DNA of 52,313 nucleotides, from contig NZ_FNIF01000029.1 in assembly GCF_900103825.1 (NCBI RefSeq), forward strand, positions 1 through 52,313. Direction: 5' to 3'. This stretch comes from Paenibacillus sp. yr247. GTDB lineage: Bacteria; Bacillota; Bacilli; Paenibacillales; NBRC-103111. Position 1 is the first letter of the stretch. Every line of letters begins with the position of its first letter. Shown piece after piece: positions 32,927 through 42,069 of the stretch. The notes under the pieces are model-generated. The model made no database searches, was not told where the DNA came from, and worked only from the letters and a program-made list of their open reading frames with translations. A program made the position numbers and the translations under genes.

Positions 32927-33625
32927 ATGGCATCACCTTATACGGACAAGCTGGAGGCTTGGCTGCGAGCACACAGCAATGCGGCCGATTCGACGGCGAT
33001 GGCGGCCTACATGCAAAATCAGTTCCCGTTCCTTGGGATTCGAAATCCGGAGCGAGTGGCGCTGACGAAGCAGTTTTGGAAGGAAAATGGCTTCCCCAAA
33101 GGAGCGGAAGGTGTACGAGTCGCAGAGGAACTTTGGCAACTGCCAGAGCGGGAGTTTGCCTACACGGCGATGCTGCTGCTCATTCAGCTGCGCAAGGAAG
33201 CAGAACGGGAGCGCATTGAGGTTCTGGAGCGAATGGTAGCTACCCAATCCTGGTGGGATTCAGTGGATACGATCGCAGACCATTTGATTGGCTTTCAATT
33301 GCAGAAATATCCGGACCTGATCCCTGCCTATGTAGAGAAATGGTTGGCCTCGGGCAACATGTGGCTGCAGCGCACAGCCATCTTGTTTCAATTGAAGTAT
33401 AAGCAGCGGACGGATGTTCCGCTGTTGTTTAGCAGCATCCGGCGAATGGCGGACTCCAATGAGTTCTTCATCCGTAAAGCGATTGGCTGGGCGCTTCGGG
33501 AGTACTCGAAGACGGATGCTGCTGCCGTGCAAGCGTTCGTTGCAGAGACGGAGCTTTCACCGCTTAGCGTGCGGGAAGCGCTGAAGGTCATTCAGCGCAA
33601 GGAGGCTCGTGAGAGAGAGAAGTAG
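32927..33625 (+). CDS. DNA alkylation repair protein (AlkD-like HEAT-repeat glycosylase)
   Basis: 232 residues, all helical. Family signatures include FPFLGIRNPERVALTKQFWK, WWDSVDTIADHLIG (the catalytic-region WDxxD of AlkD), MWLQRTAILFQLKYK and FIRKAIGWALREYSK. AlkD removes N3- and N7-alkylpurines without base flipping. It has a good ribosome site (AAAAGGAGG) and is monocistronic. Confidence 0.93.
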   Translation: MASPYTDKLEAWLRAHSNAADSTAMAAYMQNQFPFLGIRNPERVALTKQFWKENGFPKGAEGVRVAEELWQLPEREFAYTAMLLLIQLRKEAERERIEVLERMVATQSWWDSVDTIADHLIGFQLQKYPDLIPAYVEKWLASGNMWLQRTAILFQLKYKQRTDVPLLFSSIRRMADSNEFFIRKAIGWALREYSKTDAAAVQAFVAETELSPLSVREALKVIQRKEAREREK

Positions 33626-33627
33626 TA

Positions 33628-33665
33628 AAATCCACACAGGGGTTGTACCTTGTGTGGATTTTTTT
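33628..33665 (+). terminator. Rho-independent terminator after the AlkD-like gene
   Basis: AATCCACACA pairs with TGTGTGGATT around a 12-base loop, followed by a run of T. Confidence 0.88.
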
Positions 33666-33878
33666 ATGTGCTAAGGGGTATTTTCCAAGGTTAAAGTAAG
33701 GGTTGGCTTATCACGTCATAAAACCTTACGCATACAATAATAAATCGAATGATTTTGTCATATATATTGACATGTTAGTGACATTGGTTTAAAGTTAATA
33801 AAATTCTTTGTGGAGGCTTATATCTGTTCCGCTTTTTTTACACTAAAATTTTATGAAGGGATGAAGGGATGATGGGAG

Positions 33879-34931
33879 ATGGCACATAATCGGACGCATG
33901 AATTATTATCGCGCCTGCCTAAAGTTGATCTTCATTTGCACTTGGACGGGAGTGTAAAGCCGGAAACGATTCTTGAGCTTGCCCTGGATCAAGGCATTGA
34001 TCTTCCCGTTTACGATAAAGAGGGATTAATTCCACATATGCGTGTAGGTGAGGAGTGCGGCAGTCTCATCGAATACTTAAGTAAATTCGATTTCACAACC
34101 CAATTTCTGCAATCGGGTGAAGCTTTGGAGCGTGTTGCTTACGAGGTTGCTCAGCAATCGGCGGAACATAACTGCAAATATGTGGAGGTTCGTTTTGCCC
34201 CGCAACTGCATCGAAACAATGGTTTGACTGTTGAAGAAACGATTCATCATGTGGTGGCGGGAATGAAGCGGGGGCAGCGGGATTTTGGTGTGAGAGCCGG
34301 CGTCATTGCAATTTGCATGAGAAATCATTCTTACGGAAGTAATCTCGAAGTCATTGAAGCAGCTGCTAAGTTTGTAGGTAAAGGTTTGGTTGCTGTCGAC
34401 TTAGCCGGAGATGAGGCGTCGTATCCGCCGGAGTTTTTCCGAGAGGTTTTTGCCGAATCGGGAAGGCTCGGAATCCCTGTCACAATCCATGCCGGGGAAG
34501 CAGCCGGAGCGATAAATGTGTTTGAAGCCGTAACGAATCTTGGCGCTGTCCGAATTGGGCACGGTGTTAGATTAAGGGAAAACAGAAGCATTTTAGAAAT
34601 GGTCAAAGATCGTCGTATCCCGCTGGAAATGTGCCCCATCAGCAACATCCAAACGAAGGCGGTTTCCGGATGGGAAGCCTATCCGATCCGCGAATATTTA
34701 GAGCAAGGGCTCGTCGTCACAATTAATACAGATAATCCAAGCGTATCGGGAACCAATATTACGAATGAATACCGCGTTCTGTCGGACCGTTTTGGCTTTA
34801 CCGCACCAGAGCTCGTGAAGCTTATCATGAATGGGGTAGATGCCGCGTTTCTGGAGGAGAATGATAAGCTTTCGTTAAGACGAGAAATGGAAGATGAGAT
34901 AAGCAGTCTGGGTCTGAGTTTGTTAAATTGA
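33879..34931 (+). CDS. add: Adenosine deaminase
   Basis: 350 residues. Zinc ligands H19 and H21 (DLHLHLDGS), the catalytic pair in H204-A-G-E207, H228 in IGHGV and D285 in NTDNPSVSG are all in place. SNIQT also matches true adenosine deaminase rather than adenine deaminase. It converts adenosine or deoxyadenosine to inosine in purine salvage. AAGGGA lies before the ATG. No purine gene neighbours. Confidence 0.92.
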   Translation: MAHNRTHELLSRLPKVDLHLHLDGSVKPETILELALDQGIDLPVYDKEGLIPHMRVGEECGSLIEYLSKFDFTTQFLQSGEALERVAYEVAQQSAEHNCKYVEVRFAPQLHRNNGLTVEETIHHVVAGMKRGQRDFGVRAGVIAICMRNHSYGSNLEVIEAAAKFVGKGLVAVDLAGDEASYPPEFFREVFAESGRLGIPVTIHAGEAAGAINVFEAVTNLGAVRIGHGVRLRENRSILEMVKDRRIPLEMCPISNIQTKAVSGWEAYPIREYLEQGLVVTINTDNPSVSGTNITNEYRVLSDRFGFTAPELVKLIMNGVDAAFLEENDKLSLRREMEDEISSLGLSLLN

Positions 34932-34977
34932 CATACCTATTGCCGTACTGTTCTGCACGTTATACAATCTCGTTCGT

Positions 34978-35139
34978 GTGACCAAGGGAGGGGGAAGCAA
35001 TAAATCAGAATTTATATTAGTCGCAGCATCAACGAAAGCCGGCGAAACAATTTATTCATCTCTTCAATCGGCAAAATCTTTTTGTTTGATAAAAATTTAT
35101 CGTTATGCTGTCGTTATCTTCAAATCACCCGGAAGTTGA
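34978..35139 (+). other. Possible gene relic (53 codons) in a 570-base gap
   Basis: An open frame from a GTG reads NKSEFILVAASTKAGETIYS, then SLQSAKSFCLIKIYRYAVVI before TGA. Its strand-helix-strand look and the AGGGAGGGGG just inside it suggest an old start whose ATG is lost. I do not recognise the family. In the rest of 34932-35502 I see only a second AGGGAGGAGG at about 35186 with no proper frame behind it. Confidence 0.25.
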
Positions 35140-35502
35140 CCTCAGAGTCGGTCTATATTATTACGGCAAGTGAAAACCCCTGAAAGGGAGGAGGATTCCA
35201 GACATACGAACGGATGAGTACGGGCCTAAAAAGTTGGTTTTTGCTTCAGAAACTATTTAAGGGAATACGCTTTTAGCCAAGGATGGCTTAGGTAGTTTAC
35301 GAAATCCTTTATTTTCTAGGTCCTAAGGACTAAAAAATAATAGTCTGACATTAAAAATTTTGGTATATTAGATTAATGACTTCATCACAATAATTCTATT
35401 CATTTCTTACGTTCCTCAAAGGAGATAATCGCGGGATGTTAAAAGTTGATCAACTTCAAATTCAAGTTGTTATTATTATGAAAGCGCATTCAAGTGGGTG
35501 AC

Positions 35503-36684
35503 ATGAAAAAACAAATAATAAGGGGAAAAGTACTATCTAATCTCAGCGCTGTCTTCATCATCTTGGTCGTACTATGTTCATCGAGCATATCTTTGTTTTC
35601 TTTTCATCCGCAGTCCTTCTACAAAGATCAGGTTGCCATCCTCATCTATCACAACATTAGCGATTCGGCGAAAAGCAACATTACGATCACTACGGATCTA
35701 TTTAGCAAGCAGCTTACCAAACTCAAAAAAGAAGGATATCATTTTATTACAGTGAGTGATTTCAAAACATTTATGGCAGGCGGCCCTGTAGTCGATAACG
35801 CAGTGCTTGTTACCTTCGATGACGGGTACAAAAGCTTTTACCAAGAGGCTTTTCCGATTATGGAACTGATGCATATTCCTGCAATCAACTTTGTTATTAC
35901 GAAAAATATGGACGATTCCGACAATAACCCGGTCCCTTTCTTATCCAGACAAGATATCGCCGAGATGAAGCAAAAGGATCCCGCCTTCGCATTCCAGTGC
36001 CATTCTGATAGCTTACACTCCAAGCAGAATGACGGAGGATTTTTACTGACAAGCTTCATTAAACAGACGGGTAAGGTCGAATCGGAGGCGGATTACAAAT
36101 CGCGAATAATAAATGATACCGAAACCTGTATCAACAAACTGCAGGCAATTTCCTCTGATCCAATCGATCTGTACACGTATCCATTCGGGGCTTACCATAA
36201 AGAAGCTGCGGATCTGATTCATCAGGGGGGAATCGGTTATGCGTTCACGATTGTGAATGGTCTTGCGAACCGTCAAGATAATCCGATGTTTTTGCCTAGA
36301 ATCAATGCTGGGAGCCCGACTATTTCGCCAGATAATCTCGACCAATTGATCAAACGCAGAGTCGTCGATCTACAGAAGAAGTTTGATTACGTACCCGTAC
36401 GTGATGGGGTCGAACAGATTGGCGGAACGATTTTGCAGGATAGTAAGAAACAAATAAGTCTATATTATAACGGGCATCACTACATCGTGGATTTAAAAGC
36501 TTTGACTGTATCAGAGAACGGGCATATCGTTCCTTTGCAAAAACCACTTAAGCGGATTGGACTAAAGCGCACCTTGAGCATCGGATTAGACGATTTAACG
36601 AAAATGATGGACGCTCACATCGTCTACGATCCAATCACCCAAAAGTTTTTTGACAGGACTTGGTCAATGGCAGCAAGTGAATAG
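35503..36684 (+). CDS. Polysaccharide deacetylase (NodB/CE4, PgaB/YxkH-like)
   Basis: 393 residues from ATG 35503. N-terminal membrane anchor or signal (VLSNLSAVFIILVVLCSSS), then VAILIYHNI and a NodB domain with the Asp pair D106-D107 in VTFDDGY and metal histidines H167 and H172 in CHSDSLH. The His-x4-His spacing is that of PgaB/IcaB/YxkH rather than the x3 spacing of peptidoglycan deacetylases. The last 110 residues (YYNGHHYIVDL...) form a separate small beta domain. It probably removes N-acetyl groups from an extracellular polymer. A GTG at 35494 is a possible alternative start. Confidence 0.88.
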   Translation: MKKQIIRGKVLSNLSAVFIILVVLCSSSISLFSFHPQSFYKDQVAILIYHNISDSAKSNITITTDLFSKQLTKLKKEGYHFITVSDFKTFMAGGPVVDNAVLVTFDDGYKSFYQEAFPIMELMHIPAINFVITKNMDDSDNNPVPFLSRQDIAEMKQKDPAFAFQCHSDSLHSKQNDGGFLLTSFIKQTGKVESEADYKSRIINDTETCINKLQAISSDPIDLYTYPFGAYHKEAADLIHQGGIGYAFTIVNGLANRQDNPMFLPRINAGSPTISPDNLDQLIKRRVVDLQKKFDYVPVRDGVEQIGGTILQDSKKQISLYYNGHHYIVDLKALTVSENGHIVPLQKPLKRIGLKRTLSIGLDDLTKMMDAHIVYDPITQKFFDRTWSMAASE

Positions 36685-36696
36685 ACCATACTTTAA

Positions 36697-36724
36697 AAAA
36701 CCTCAGTAGAACTGGGGTTTTTCC
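36697..36724 (+). terminator. Rho-independent terminator after the deacetylase
   Basis: AACCTCAGT pairs with ACTGGGGTT around AGA, followed by T residues. Confidence 0.8.
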
Positions 36725-36746
36725 ATGGAAAAATTTTAAAATAGGC

Positions 36747-36776
36747 TTGATATAGGGTATGGGGGTATGGTATGTT
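36747..36776 (+). promoter_or_regulatory. csoR-copZ promoter with CsoR-like operator
   Basis: TTGATA (36747-36752), 18-base spacer and TATGTT (36771-36776). The spacer is GGGTATGGGGGTATGG, a G-tract/TAT pattern of the kind bound by CsoR. It is less symmetrical than the site before copA. It fits autorepression relieved by Cu(I). Confidence 0.6.
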
Positions 36777-36798
36777 GGAAATGTGAGGAGGAAATGCA

Positions 36799-37131
36799 AT
36801 GGAACAACAAGATAAACAAGAATTAAATGAGGACAGTTGCCATTCGGGCAGTGATCGAAAAAGTCATCATTCTGATAAAACAAAAAACAATTTGATTTCT
36901 AGGCTCAATCGCATCGAAGGACAAATTCGCGGTGTGAAAGGTCTTATAGAGAAGGATACGTATTGTGACGATGTGTTAAATCAAATCGCCGCGGTTCAAT
37001 CAGCTTTAAACGGTGTTGGGAAACTGCTTCTCGAACATCATTTAAACAGCTGTGTGCTAGAACGCATTCAAGAAGGCGATAATGAGGTTATTAAAGAGCT
37101 TATGGTTACTATGAATAAATTAATTAAATAA
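36799..37131 (+). CDS. csoR: Copper-sensing transcriptional repressor CsoR
   Basis: 110 residues. An N-terminal tail rich in His and Ser (CHSGSDRKSHHSDK) precedes the all-helical CsoR/RcnR domain (RLNRIEGQIRGVKGLIEK). The Cu(I) ligands are C56 (TYCDDV), H81 and C85 (HLNSC), the C-H-C pattern of true CsoR, rather than the nickel (RcnR) or persulfide (CstR) variants. Cu(I) binding releases it from DNA. GAGGAGG precedes the ATG; copZ follows after 17 bases and copA after its own operator. Confidence 0.92.
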   Translation: MEQQDKQELNEDSCHSGSDRKSHHSDKTKNNLISRLNRIEGQIRGVKGLIEKDTYCDDVLNQIAAVQSALNGVGKLLLEHHLNSCVLERIQEGDNEVIKELMVTMNKLIK

Positions 37132-37148
37132 TAAAGGGAGAGATTAAT

Positions 37149-37352
37149 ATGCAAACAGTTACACTTAAAGTTGAGGGTATGTCCTGCGGTCATTGCGTGA
37201 ATTCCGTTGAAGGCGCAGTTAAGAAACTTGGTGCTTCCGGCAAAGTTGATTTGAGTGGTGGTTCTGTTACTGTAGATTTCGATGAGTCTAAAGTTTCTTT
37301 GGACGCTATTAAAGAAGCAATTGAAGATAATGGCTATGATGTCGCGAAATGA
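37149..37352 (+). CDS. copZ: Copper chaperone CopZ
   Basis: 67 residues, a single heavy-metal-associated domain. GMSCGHC (C13, C16) binds Cu(I); the fold ends with GYDV. It hands copper to the CopA ATPase and to CsoR. AAAGGGAG precedes the ATG, and it shares a transcript with csoR. Confidence 0.94.
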   Translation: MQTVTLKVEGMSCGHCVNSVEGAVKKLGASGKVDLSGGSVTVDFDESKVSLDAIKEAIEDNGYDVAK

Positions 37353-37410
37353 AGATAGATAAGCCGCTACATGCGGCTCCATTGTAACACCTATTTTTTT
37401 TGAATAAAAT

Positions 37411-37427
37411 ATACCCCATAGGGGTAT
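37411..37427 (+). promoter_or_regulatory. CsoR operator overlapping the copA promoter
   Basis: ATACCCC-ATA-GGGGTAT, an inverted repeat with 7-bp arms, the canonical CsoR site. It lies between TTGAAT (37400-37405) and TATTGT (37425-37430), whose 19-base spacer is longer than usual. Bound CsoR would block RNA polymerase. Confidence 0.8.
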
Positions 37428-37447
37428 TGTGGCGTAGGAGGGTTGAA

Positions 37448-39898
37448 ATGGTGAAACAATTAGAGCAGCAACAAGCAAGTCTACAAATTACGGGCATGAC
37501 ATGTGCGGCGTGTGCGAACCGGATAGAAAAAGGCTTGAAGAAATTAGAAGGTGTTGCTGATGCCAACGTAAATTTTGCCCTCGAGAAGGCATCTGTAACA
37601 TATAATCCGAGACAAATAAGCGTAACTGCCATGGAAGAAAAAATACTAGACCTGGGTTACAGCACCGTAAAGGATACAGTCGATTTTAATATCATAGGTA
37701 TGACCTGCGCAGCGTGCTCGACTCGTATTGAGAAAGGCTTAAATAAAATGCCAGGAGTTAGCAAAGCTACTGTTAACCTTGCCTTAGAAACAGCCCATGT
37801 CGAGTATAGAGCTACTGAAGTTTCTGTAAGCGATATGGTTAAAAAAGTAGATCAGCTAGGATACAATGCCATACGTAAAGATGAAGTTGAAACTAAAGGC
37901 GATTATAAGCAAAAGGAGATTCGCCACAAGAAAATACAGTTAGCGGTATCGGCAATCCTTTCGTTACCACTTCTGTGGGCCATGGTGAGCCACTTTACAT
38001 TTACATCGTGGATTTACCTGCCGGAGTTCTTTATGAATCCTTGGGTACAGCTTGTGCTTGCCACACCGGTACAGTTTATTATCGGTAGTCAGTTTTACGT
38101 GGGAGCATACAAAGCACTTCGCAATAAAAGCGCCAATATGGATGTACTTGTTTCCCTTGGAACATCAGCCGCGTACTTCTATAGTTTATACCTAACACTG
38201 CAATGGGCAGCTTCTGCTGATGCCAATCACCATGCGCCGAATATGTATTATGAAACAAGCGCGATTCTTATAACTTTGATTATTTTAGGGAAATTGTTTG
38301 AGGTGTTGGCAAAAGGACGCACCTCTGAAGCCATCAAAAAATTGATGGGGCTTCAAGCGAAAACAGCGTTAGTCATTCGGAATGGTGAAGAAATGGCTAT
38401 ACCAGTTGAAGAAGTTGTCATTGAGGACATTGTTCTTGTAAAACCGGGTGAGAAAGTCCCAGTCGACGGTGAAGTTGTAGATGGTTTGTCTGCTGTTGAT
38501 GAATCCATGCTTACTGGGGAAAGTATCCCTGTTGAGAAAAAAAATGGTGACGCCGTTATTGGCGCTACTGTTAATAAAAACGGCAGCTTAAAAATTAAAG
38601 CAACTCGTGTTGGGAAAGAGACAGCTCTCGCTCAAATTATCAAAGTTGTAGAAGAAGCCCAAGGTTCTAAAGCACCTATACAACGTATCGCGGATGTGAT
38701 CTCGGGTATCTTTGTCCCGATTGTTGCAGGAATTGCTGTTGTAACATTTTTGGTTTGGTATATCTGGGTTGCTCCAAATGAGTTTGCAGCTGCGCTGGAA
38801 AAGGCCATTGCGATCCTTGTCATTGCATGCCCTTGTGCTTTAGGACTTGCAACACCAACATCGATTATGGCCGGATCCGGTCGCGCTGCGGAATTTGGCA
38901 TCCTGTTTAAGGGCGGGGAACATTTAGAATCAATGCAAAAAGTGCAAACCATCGTGCTTGATAAAACGGGTACGGTAACTAAAGGGAAACCGGAACTTAC
39001 AGACGTTCAAATTGAAAACATAGATGAAGAAGATACAATTCTTAGACTAATCGGTTCTGCCGAAAAAAAATCAGAGCATCCGCTTGCTGAGGCGATTGTT
39101 GCTGGGATTGTTGCTAAAGGTATCCTACTTACCACTACTGAGCAGTTTGAGTCCATTCCTGGCTACGGAATTCGAGCCATCGTAGAAGGTAAGGAAGTAC
39201 TTGTTGGAACCCGCAAGCTTCTGCAGCGTGAAGCCATCGACTTTGGAAAAGCAGAAACTGCTATGGAAAAGCTCGAATCCGAAGGCAAAACCGCTATGCT
39301 CGTAGCGGTGGATTACAAGTACGCAGGTATGGTAACCGTAGCGGATACAATCAAGGATTCATCAAAAGAGGCGGTCGCTCGCTTAAAAGAAATGGGCATT
39401 GAGGTCATCATGATGACAGGTGATAACCAACGGACGGCGCATGCCATCGCACAGCAAGTTGGCATCGATCATGTTCTTGCTGAAGTGCTCCCGGAAGGCA
39501 AAGCTGAGGAAGTGAAGAAACTTCAAGGACAAGGAAAAAAAGTGGCAATGGTGGGTGATGGCATCAATGATGCTCCAGCTCTTGCGACGGCTGACGTCGG
39601 CATAGCTATCGGTACGGGCACTGACATTGCGATTGAAGCAGCGGATGTGACACTGATGCGCGGAGAACTTACTAGCATTGCAGATGCCATTTATATGAGC
39701 CGCAAAACGATGACGAACATTAAACAGAACCTGTTTTGGGCACTCGGTTACAATGCACTCGGAATACCGATTGCGGCACTTGGACTTTTAGCACCCTGGG
39801 TAGCCGGTGCTGCCATGGCTCTAAGCTCGGTATCGGTTGTTTTAAACGCCTTACGCTTGCAACGAATGAGGTTATGGAGAAATTCATATCAAAAGTGA
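37448..39898 (+). CDS. copA: Cu(I)-exporting P1B-type ATPase CopA, with an altered C-terminus
   Basis: 816 residues from ATG 37448, after AGGAGGG; the frame open to 37400 includes the operator and is not translated. Two N-terminal metal-binding domains each carry GMTCAAC (first) or [13 protein letters not shown] (second). A membrane part follows with the transport motif C461-P-C463, the phosphorylation site D505-[12 protein letters not shown] and about eight helices. It pumps Cu(I) out. The last residues, [11 protein letters not shown], differ from the usual short end after NALRLKR and are read through the stump of a histidine kinase gene (see 39876), so the 3' end was rebuilt by a deletion. 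Confidence 0.95.
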   Translation: MVKQLEQQQASLQITGMTCAACANRIEKGLKKLEGVADANVNFALEKASVTYNPRQISVTAMEEKILDLGYSTVKDTVDFNIIGMTCAACSTRIEKGLNKMPGVSKATVNLALETAHVEYRATEVSVSDMVKKVDQLGYNAIRKDEVETKGDYKQKEIRHKKIQLAVSAILSLPLLWAMVSHFTFTSWIYLPEFFMNPWVQLVLATPVQFIIGSQFYVGAYKALRNKSANMDVLVSLGTSAAYFYSLYLTLQWAASADANHHAPNMYYETSAILITLIILGKLFEVLAKGRTSEAIKKLMGLQAKTALVIRNGEEMAIPVEEVVIEDIVLVKPGEKVPVDGEVVDGLSAVDESMLTGESIPVEKKNGDAVIGATVNKNGSLKIKATRVGKETALAQIIKVVEEAQGSKAPIQRIADVISGIFVPIVAGIAVVTFLVWYIWVAPNEFAAALEKAIAILVIACPCALGLATPTSIMAGSGRAAEFGILFKGGEHLESMQKVQTIVLDKTGTVTKGKPELTDVQIENIDEEDTILRLIGSAEKKSEHPLAEAIVAGIVAKGILLTTTEQFESIPGYGIRAIVEGKEVLVGTRKLLQREAIDFGKAETAMEKLESEGKTAMLVAVDYKYAGMVTVADTIKDSSKEAVARLKEMGIEVIMMTGDNQRTAHAIAQQVGIDHVLAEVLPEGKAEEVKKLQGQGKKVAMVGDGINDAPALATADVGIAIGTGTDIAIEAADVTLMRGELTSIADAIYMSRKTMTNIKQNLFWALGYNALGIPIAALGLLAPWVAGAAMALSSVSVVLNALRLQRMRLWRNSYQK

Positions 39899-39965
39899 AG
39901 AAGGCAAAGGAACTGAAGTCAGTATTCATTTGAAAAGAACCATCATTAGTCCATCAAAAGAATAA
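39876..39965 (+). pseudogene. C-terminal remnant of a histidine kinase, out of frame with copA
   Basis: In the frame +1 to copA the sequence reads [20 protein letters not shown], then RTIISPSKE and TAA. This is the usual end of a HATPase domain (GGxIxIxSExGKGTxFxIxLP). The rest of the kinase is absent. Its first bases serve as the last codons of copA, so a deletion joined the two genes. Confidence 0.7.
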
Positions 39966-40001
39966 AAGAGATATAACAAAGGTTGGAGGATTTGAACGAA
40001 G

Positions 40002-41099
40002 ATGGATCAACGGATGAGGATATTGATCCCTAAAATCGTAAGTTTATTGTTTATTTTATGTATACCCTTTTTTATCTTTATTACTCCCAGCAAAGCACAT
40101 TCAATAGACAGCGGATACTCAGAGGTCACGATTGAAAGTAAAAAGGTTAACTTTAACTTGACACTACCTGAATCCAGTCTGCTTGTTTTTGACACTGACA
40201 AGAATAATGTATTGACCTTAGAAGAGTTAAATAATCAGAGAACAGAAATTGAAAGTTACTTTAAAACTCATCTAAAGCTTGAAAACAAATCGAAACTGTT
40301 AGAATGTTCTTTGCATTCCATATCTAAGACAGATAATCTTGGGATTCCTTCAATCGAATTCAACTTACAATTTACGTCGGTTTCATCGGTCGAAAGTCTT
40401 TCAATCACATATAATTTACTTTTTGATGATTACGACCCTCAGCACGTTAATTTTTTAATCATCACTAAAGAGGATGATATAGATCAAACCATATTTGACA
40501 CGGGACACCGCTTTTATCATTATGTCCCCATGAATAATACAACAATGGCATCTTCTGCTTGGCAATATTTTTTATTGGGGATTAAACACATCTTAACCGG
40601 TTATGATCACTTATTATTCTTGCTTTCATTAATTATAGTTGCTATAAGACTTAAAGATATAATAAAAATCGTCACTGCTTTTACGTTAGCCCACAGTATT
40701 ACATTATTTTTAACTGCGACAGGGCACATTTCTGTTAATTCACGATGGATAGAAACAGGGATTGCATTAACCATTGCTTACGTTGCTATAGAAAATCCGT
40801 TTATCAAATCGGTTCGAATGCGCTGGGTCATAACGTTCTTATTTGGTTTAATACATGGAATGGGATTCGCAGGTGCAATTAGTGAAATAGGATTACCAAG
40901 AGAGTATTTAATCAGTTCTTTGTTATCTTTTAACGTAGGAGTAGAAACTGGTCAACTGGGTATTGTTCTTGCAATCCTTCCATTCCTACTTAAACTTCAA
41001 AAATTTACATGGTATCGAAAAATGTTAATTGGAGTTTCTATTATTGTCTTTTTAATCGCAGTATATTGGGCATTACAGCGTATGGGTATTATTTTGTAA
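40002..41099 (+). CDS. HupE/UreJ-like membrane protein with an exported N-terminal domain
   Basis: 365 residues. Signal peptide (residues 10-32), an extracellular domain of about 150 residues, then six or seven membrane helices with the HupE/UreJ_2 hallmarks GIKHILTGYDHLLFLLSL, FTLAHSITL and FGLIHGMGFAGA, whose histidines suggest metal transport. The N-terminal domain carries an EF-hand-like loop, D64-T-D66-K-N68-N-V-L-T-L-E-E75. This family is normally tied to nickel or cobalt; the location between copA and a His-rich lipoprotein suggests copper or another divalent metal here. GGTTGGAGG precedes the ATG. Confidence 0.85.
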   Translation: MDQRMRILIPKIVSLLFILCIPFFIFITPSKAHSIDSGYSEVTIESKKVNFNLTLPESSLLVFDTDKNNVLTLEELNNQRTEIESYFKTHLKLENKSKLLECSLHSISKTDNLGIPSIEFNLQFTSVSSVESLSITYNLLFDDYDPQHVNFLIITKEDDIDQTIFDTGHRFYHYVPMNNTTMASSAWQYFLLGIKHILTGYDHLLFLLSLIIVAIRLKDIIKIVTAFTLAHSITLFLTATGHISVNSRWIETGIALTIAYVAIENPFIKSVRMRWVITFLFGLIHGMGFAGAISEIGLPREYLISSLLSFNVGVETGQLGIVLAILPFLLKLQKFTWYRKMLIGVSIIVFLIAVYWALQRMGIIL

Positions 41100-41173
41100 T
41101 TGAAAATAATAATAAGCAAGAATATAGATTTCGCTTTCACACAAGTACCTTTTATAATAAAGAGGAGGAAATC

Positions 41174-41980
41174 ATGAAAAAAGTAGCAATTTCGATTTTA
41201 CTTACAGCTGCGCTCTTAACGGCATGCGGAAAATCAGGCGTTTCGATGGACCATAGTGGTATGACAAAAGAGGCAAGTTCCTCGCAAGCAGGAAATGTAC
41301 AAGCTCAGTTTAAGCTTTCTAGTGATAAAACACTGCCAAACCAAGATACGACTATTACGATTAAAATTCAGGACAAAAACGGTAAAGCGATTGATAAATT
41401 TGATACTGTGCATGAAAAACAAATGCACTTTATCATTGTAAGCAAGGATTTGTCATTCTTTAACCACATTCACCCAGATTATAAAGGAAATGGCGAGTTT
41501 ACTGTTACAACACAATTCCCAACAGCCGGTGAGTTCAAGGTGATTGCCGATATCACTCCAACGGGTATGGGAGCAATGAATAAGAGCCAGTGGATTACAG
41601 TTCAAGGGAACGCTCCCGCGCCAAAAGCCATTGAGCCAGACGCAATCCTAACTAAAGTAGTGGACGGGAAGGAAGTCACGCTTTCGGTTGATCACCTAAT
41701 GGCAAACATGGAACTGAACTTGAACTTCAACATTAAAAACGCTCAGTCAAAACAACCAATAACGGATCTCCAGCCTTACCTTGGGGCAGTTGGCCACGTT
41801 GTAATCTTAACCCAAGATGCAGAAAATTATTTGCATGTGCATCCTGCAGATGAAAAGGCGTCAGGACCGGATGCCAAATTTATGACGACGTTCCCGCATA
41901 GCGGTGTATATAAGATTTGGGGACAATTCCAGCAGAACGGTAAAGTATTTACCGTACCTTTTGTTGTGAAAGTGCCTTAA
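41174..41980 (+). CDS. YtkA-like lipoprotein, candidate copper-binding
   Basis: 268 residues from ATG 41174, after GAGGAGG; the long frame to 41009 overlaps the previous gene. Lipobox LLTAC (C18), a Met/His-rich spacer (SMDHSGM) and two related immunoglobulin-like domains. Each has a His-x-His-Pro motif, FFNHIHPDY and YLHVHPADE, and an EF/YK-xxAxF-like end (GEFKVIADI; YKIWGQFQQ). Related YtkA/FixH-like proteins are found with copper genes. It may buffer or deliver copper at the outer membrane face of the cytoplasmic membrane; inference. A second, broken copy of its end follows. Confidence 0.82.
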   Translation: MKKVAISILLTAALLTACGKSGVSMDHSGMTKEASSSQAGNVQAQFKLSSDKTLPNQDTTITIKIQDKNGKAIDKFDTVHEKQMHFIIVSKDLSFFNHIHPDYKGNGEFTVTTQFPTAGEFKVIADITPTGMGAMNKSQWITVQGNAPAPKAIEPDAILTKVVDGKEVTLSVDHLMANMELNLNFNIKNAQSKQPITDLQPYLGAVGHVVILTQDAENYLHVHPADEKASGPDAKFMTTFPHSGVYKIWGQFQQNGKVFTVPFVVKVP

Positions 41981-41985
41981 TTAAA

Positions 41986-42030
41986 GATGGCAAAGTATTT
42001 ACTGTTCCTTTCGTGGTAAAGGTGCCTTAA
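41986..42030 (+). pseudogene. Duplicated C-terminal stump of a second YtkA-like gene
   Basis: Codons DGKVFTVPFVVKVP then TAA repeat the end of the preceding gene (NGKVFTVPFVVKVP). About a fifth of the bases differ, mostly at third positions, so it is an old paralogue rather than a recent duplication. Confidence 0.8.
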
Positions 42031-42069
42031 ATTCCATGCGATCCCCATACGAAAAGAGGTGCTTAACAC

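Noticed and set aside
35214..35276. 20-codon frame beginning MSTGLKSWF in the gap before the deacetylase
   Set aside because: The AGGGAGGAGG is about 18 bases upstream, too far, and the peptide has no recognisable feature.
35479..35492. cre-like sequence TGAAAGCGCATTCA next to the deacetylase start
   Set aside because: It has one mismatch to the consensus at a conserved T and lies where the ribosome binds; too weak without expression data.
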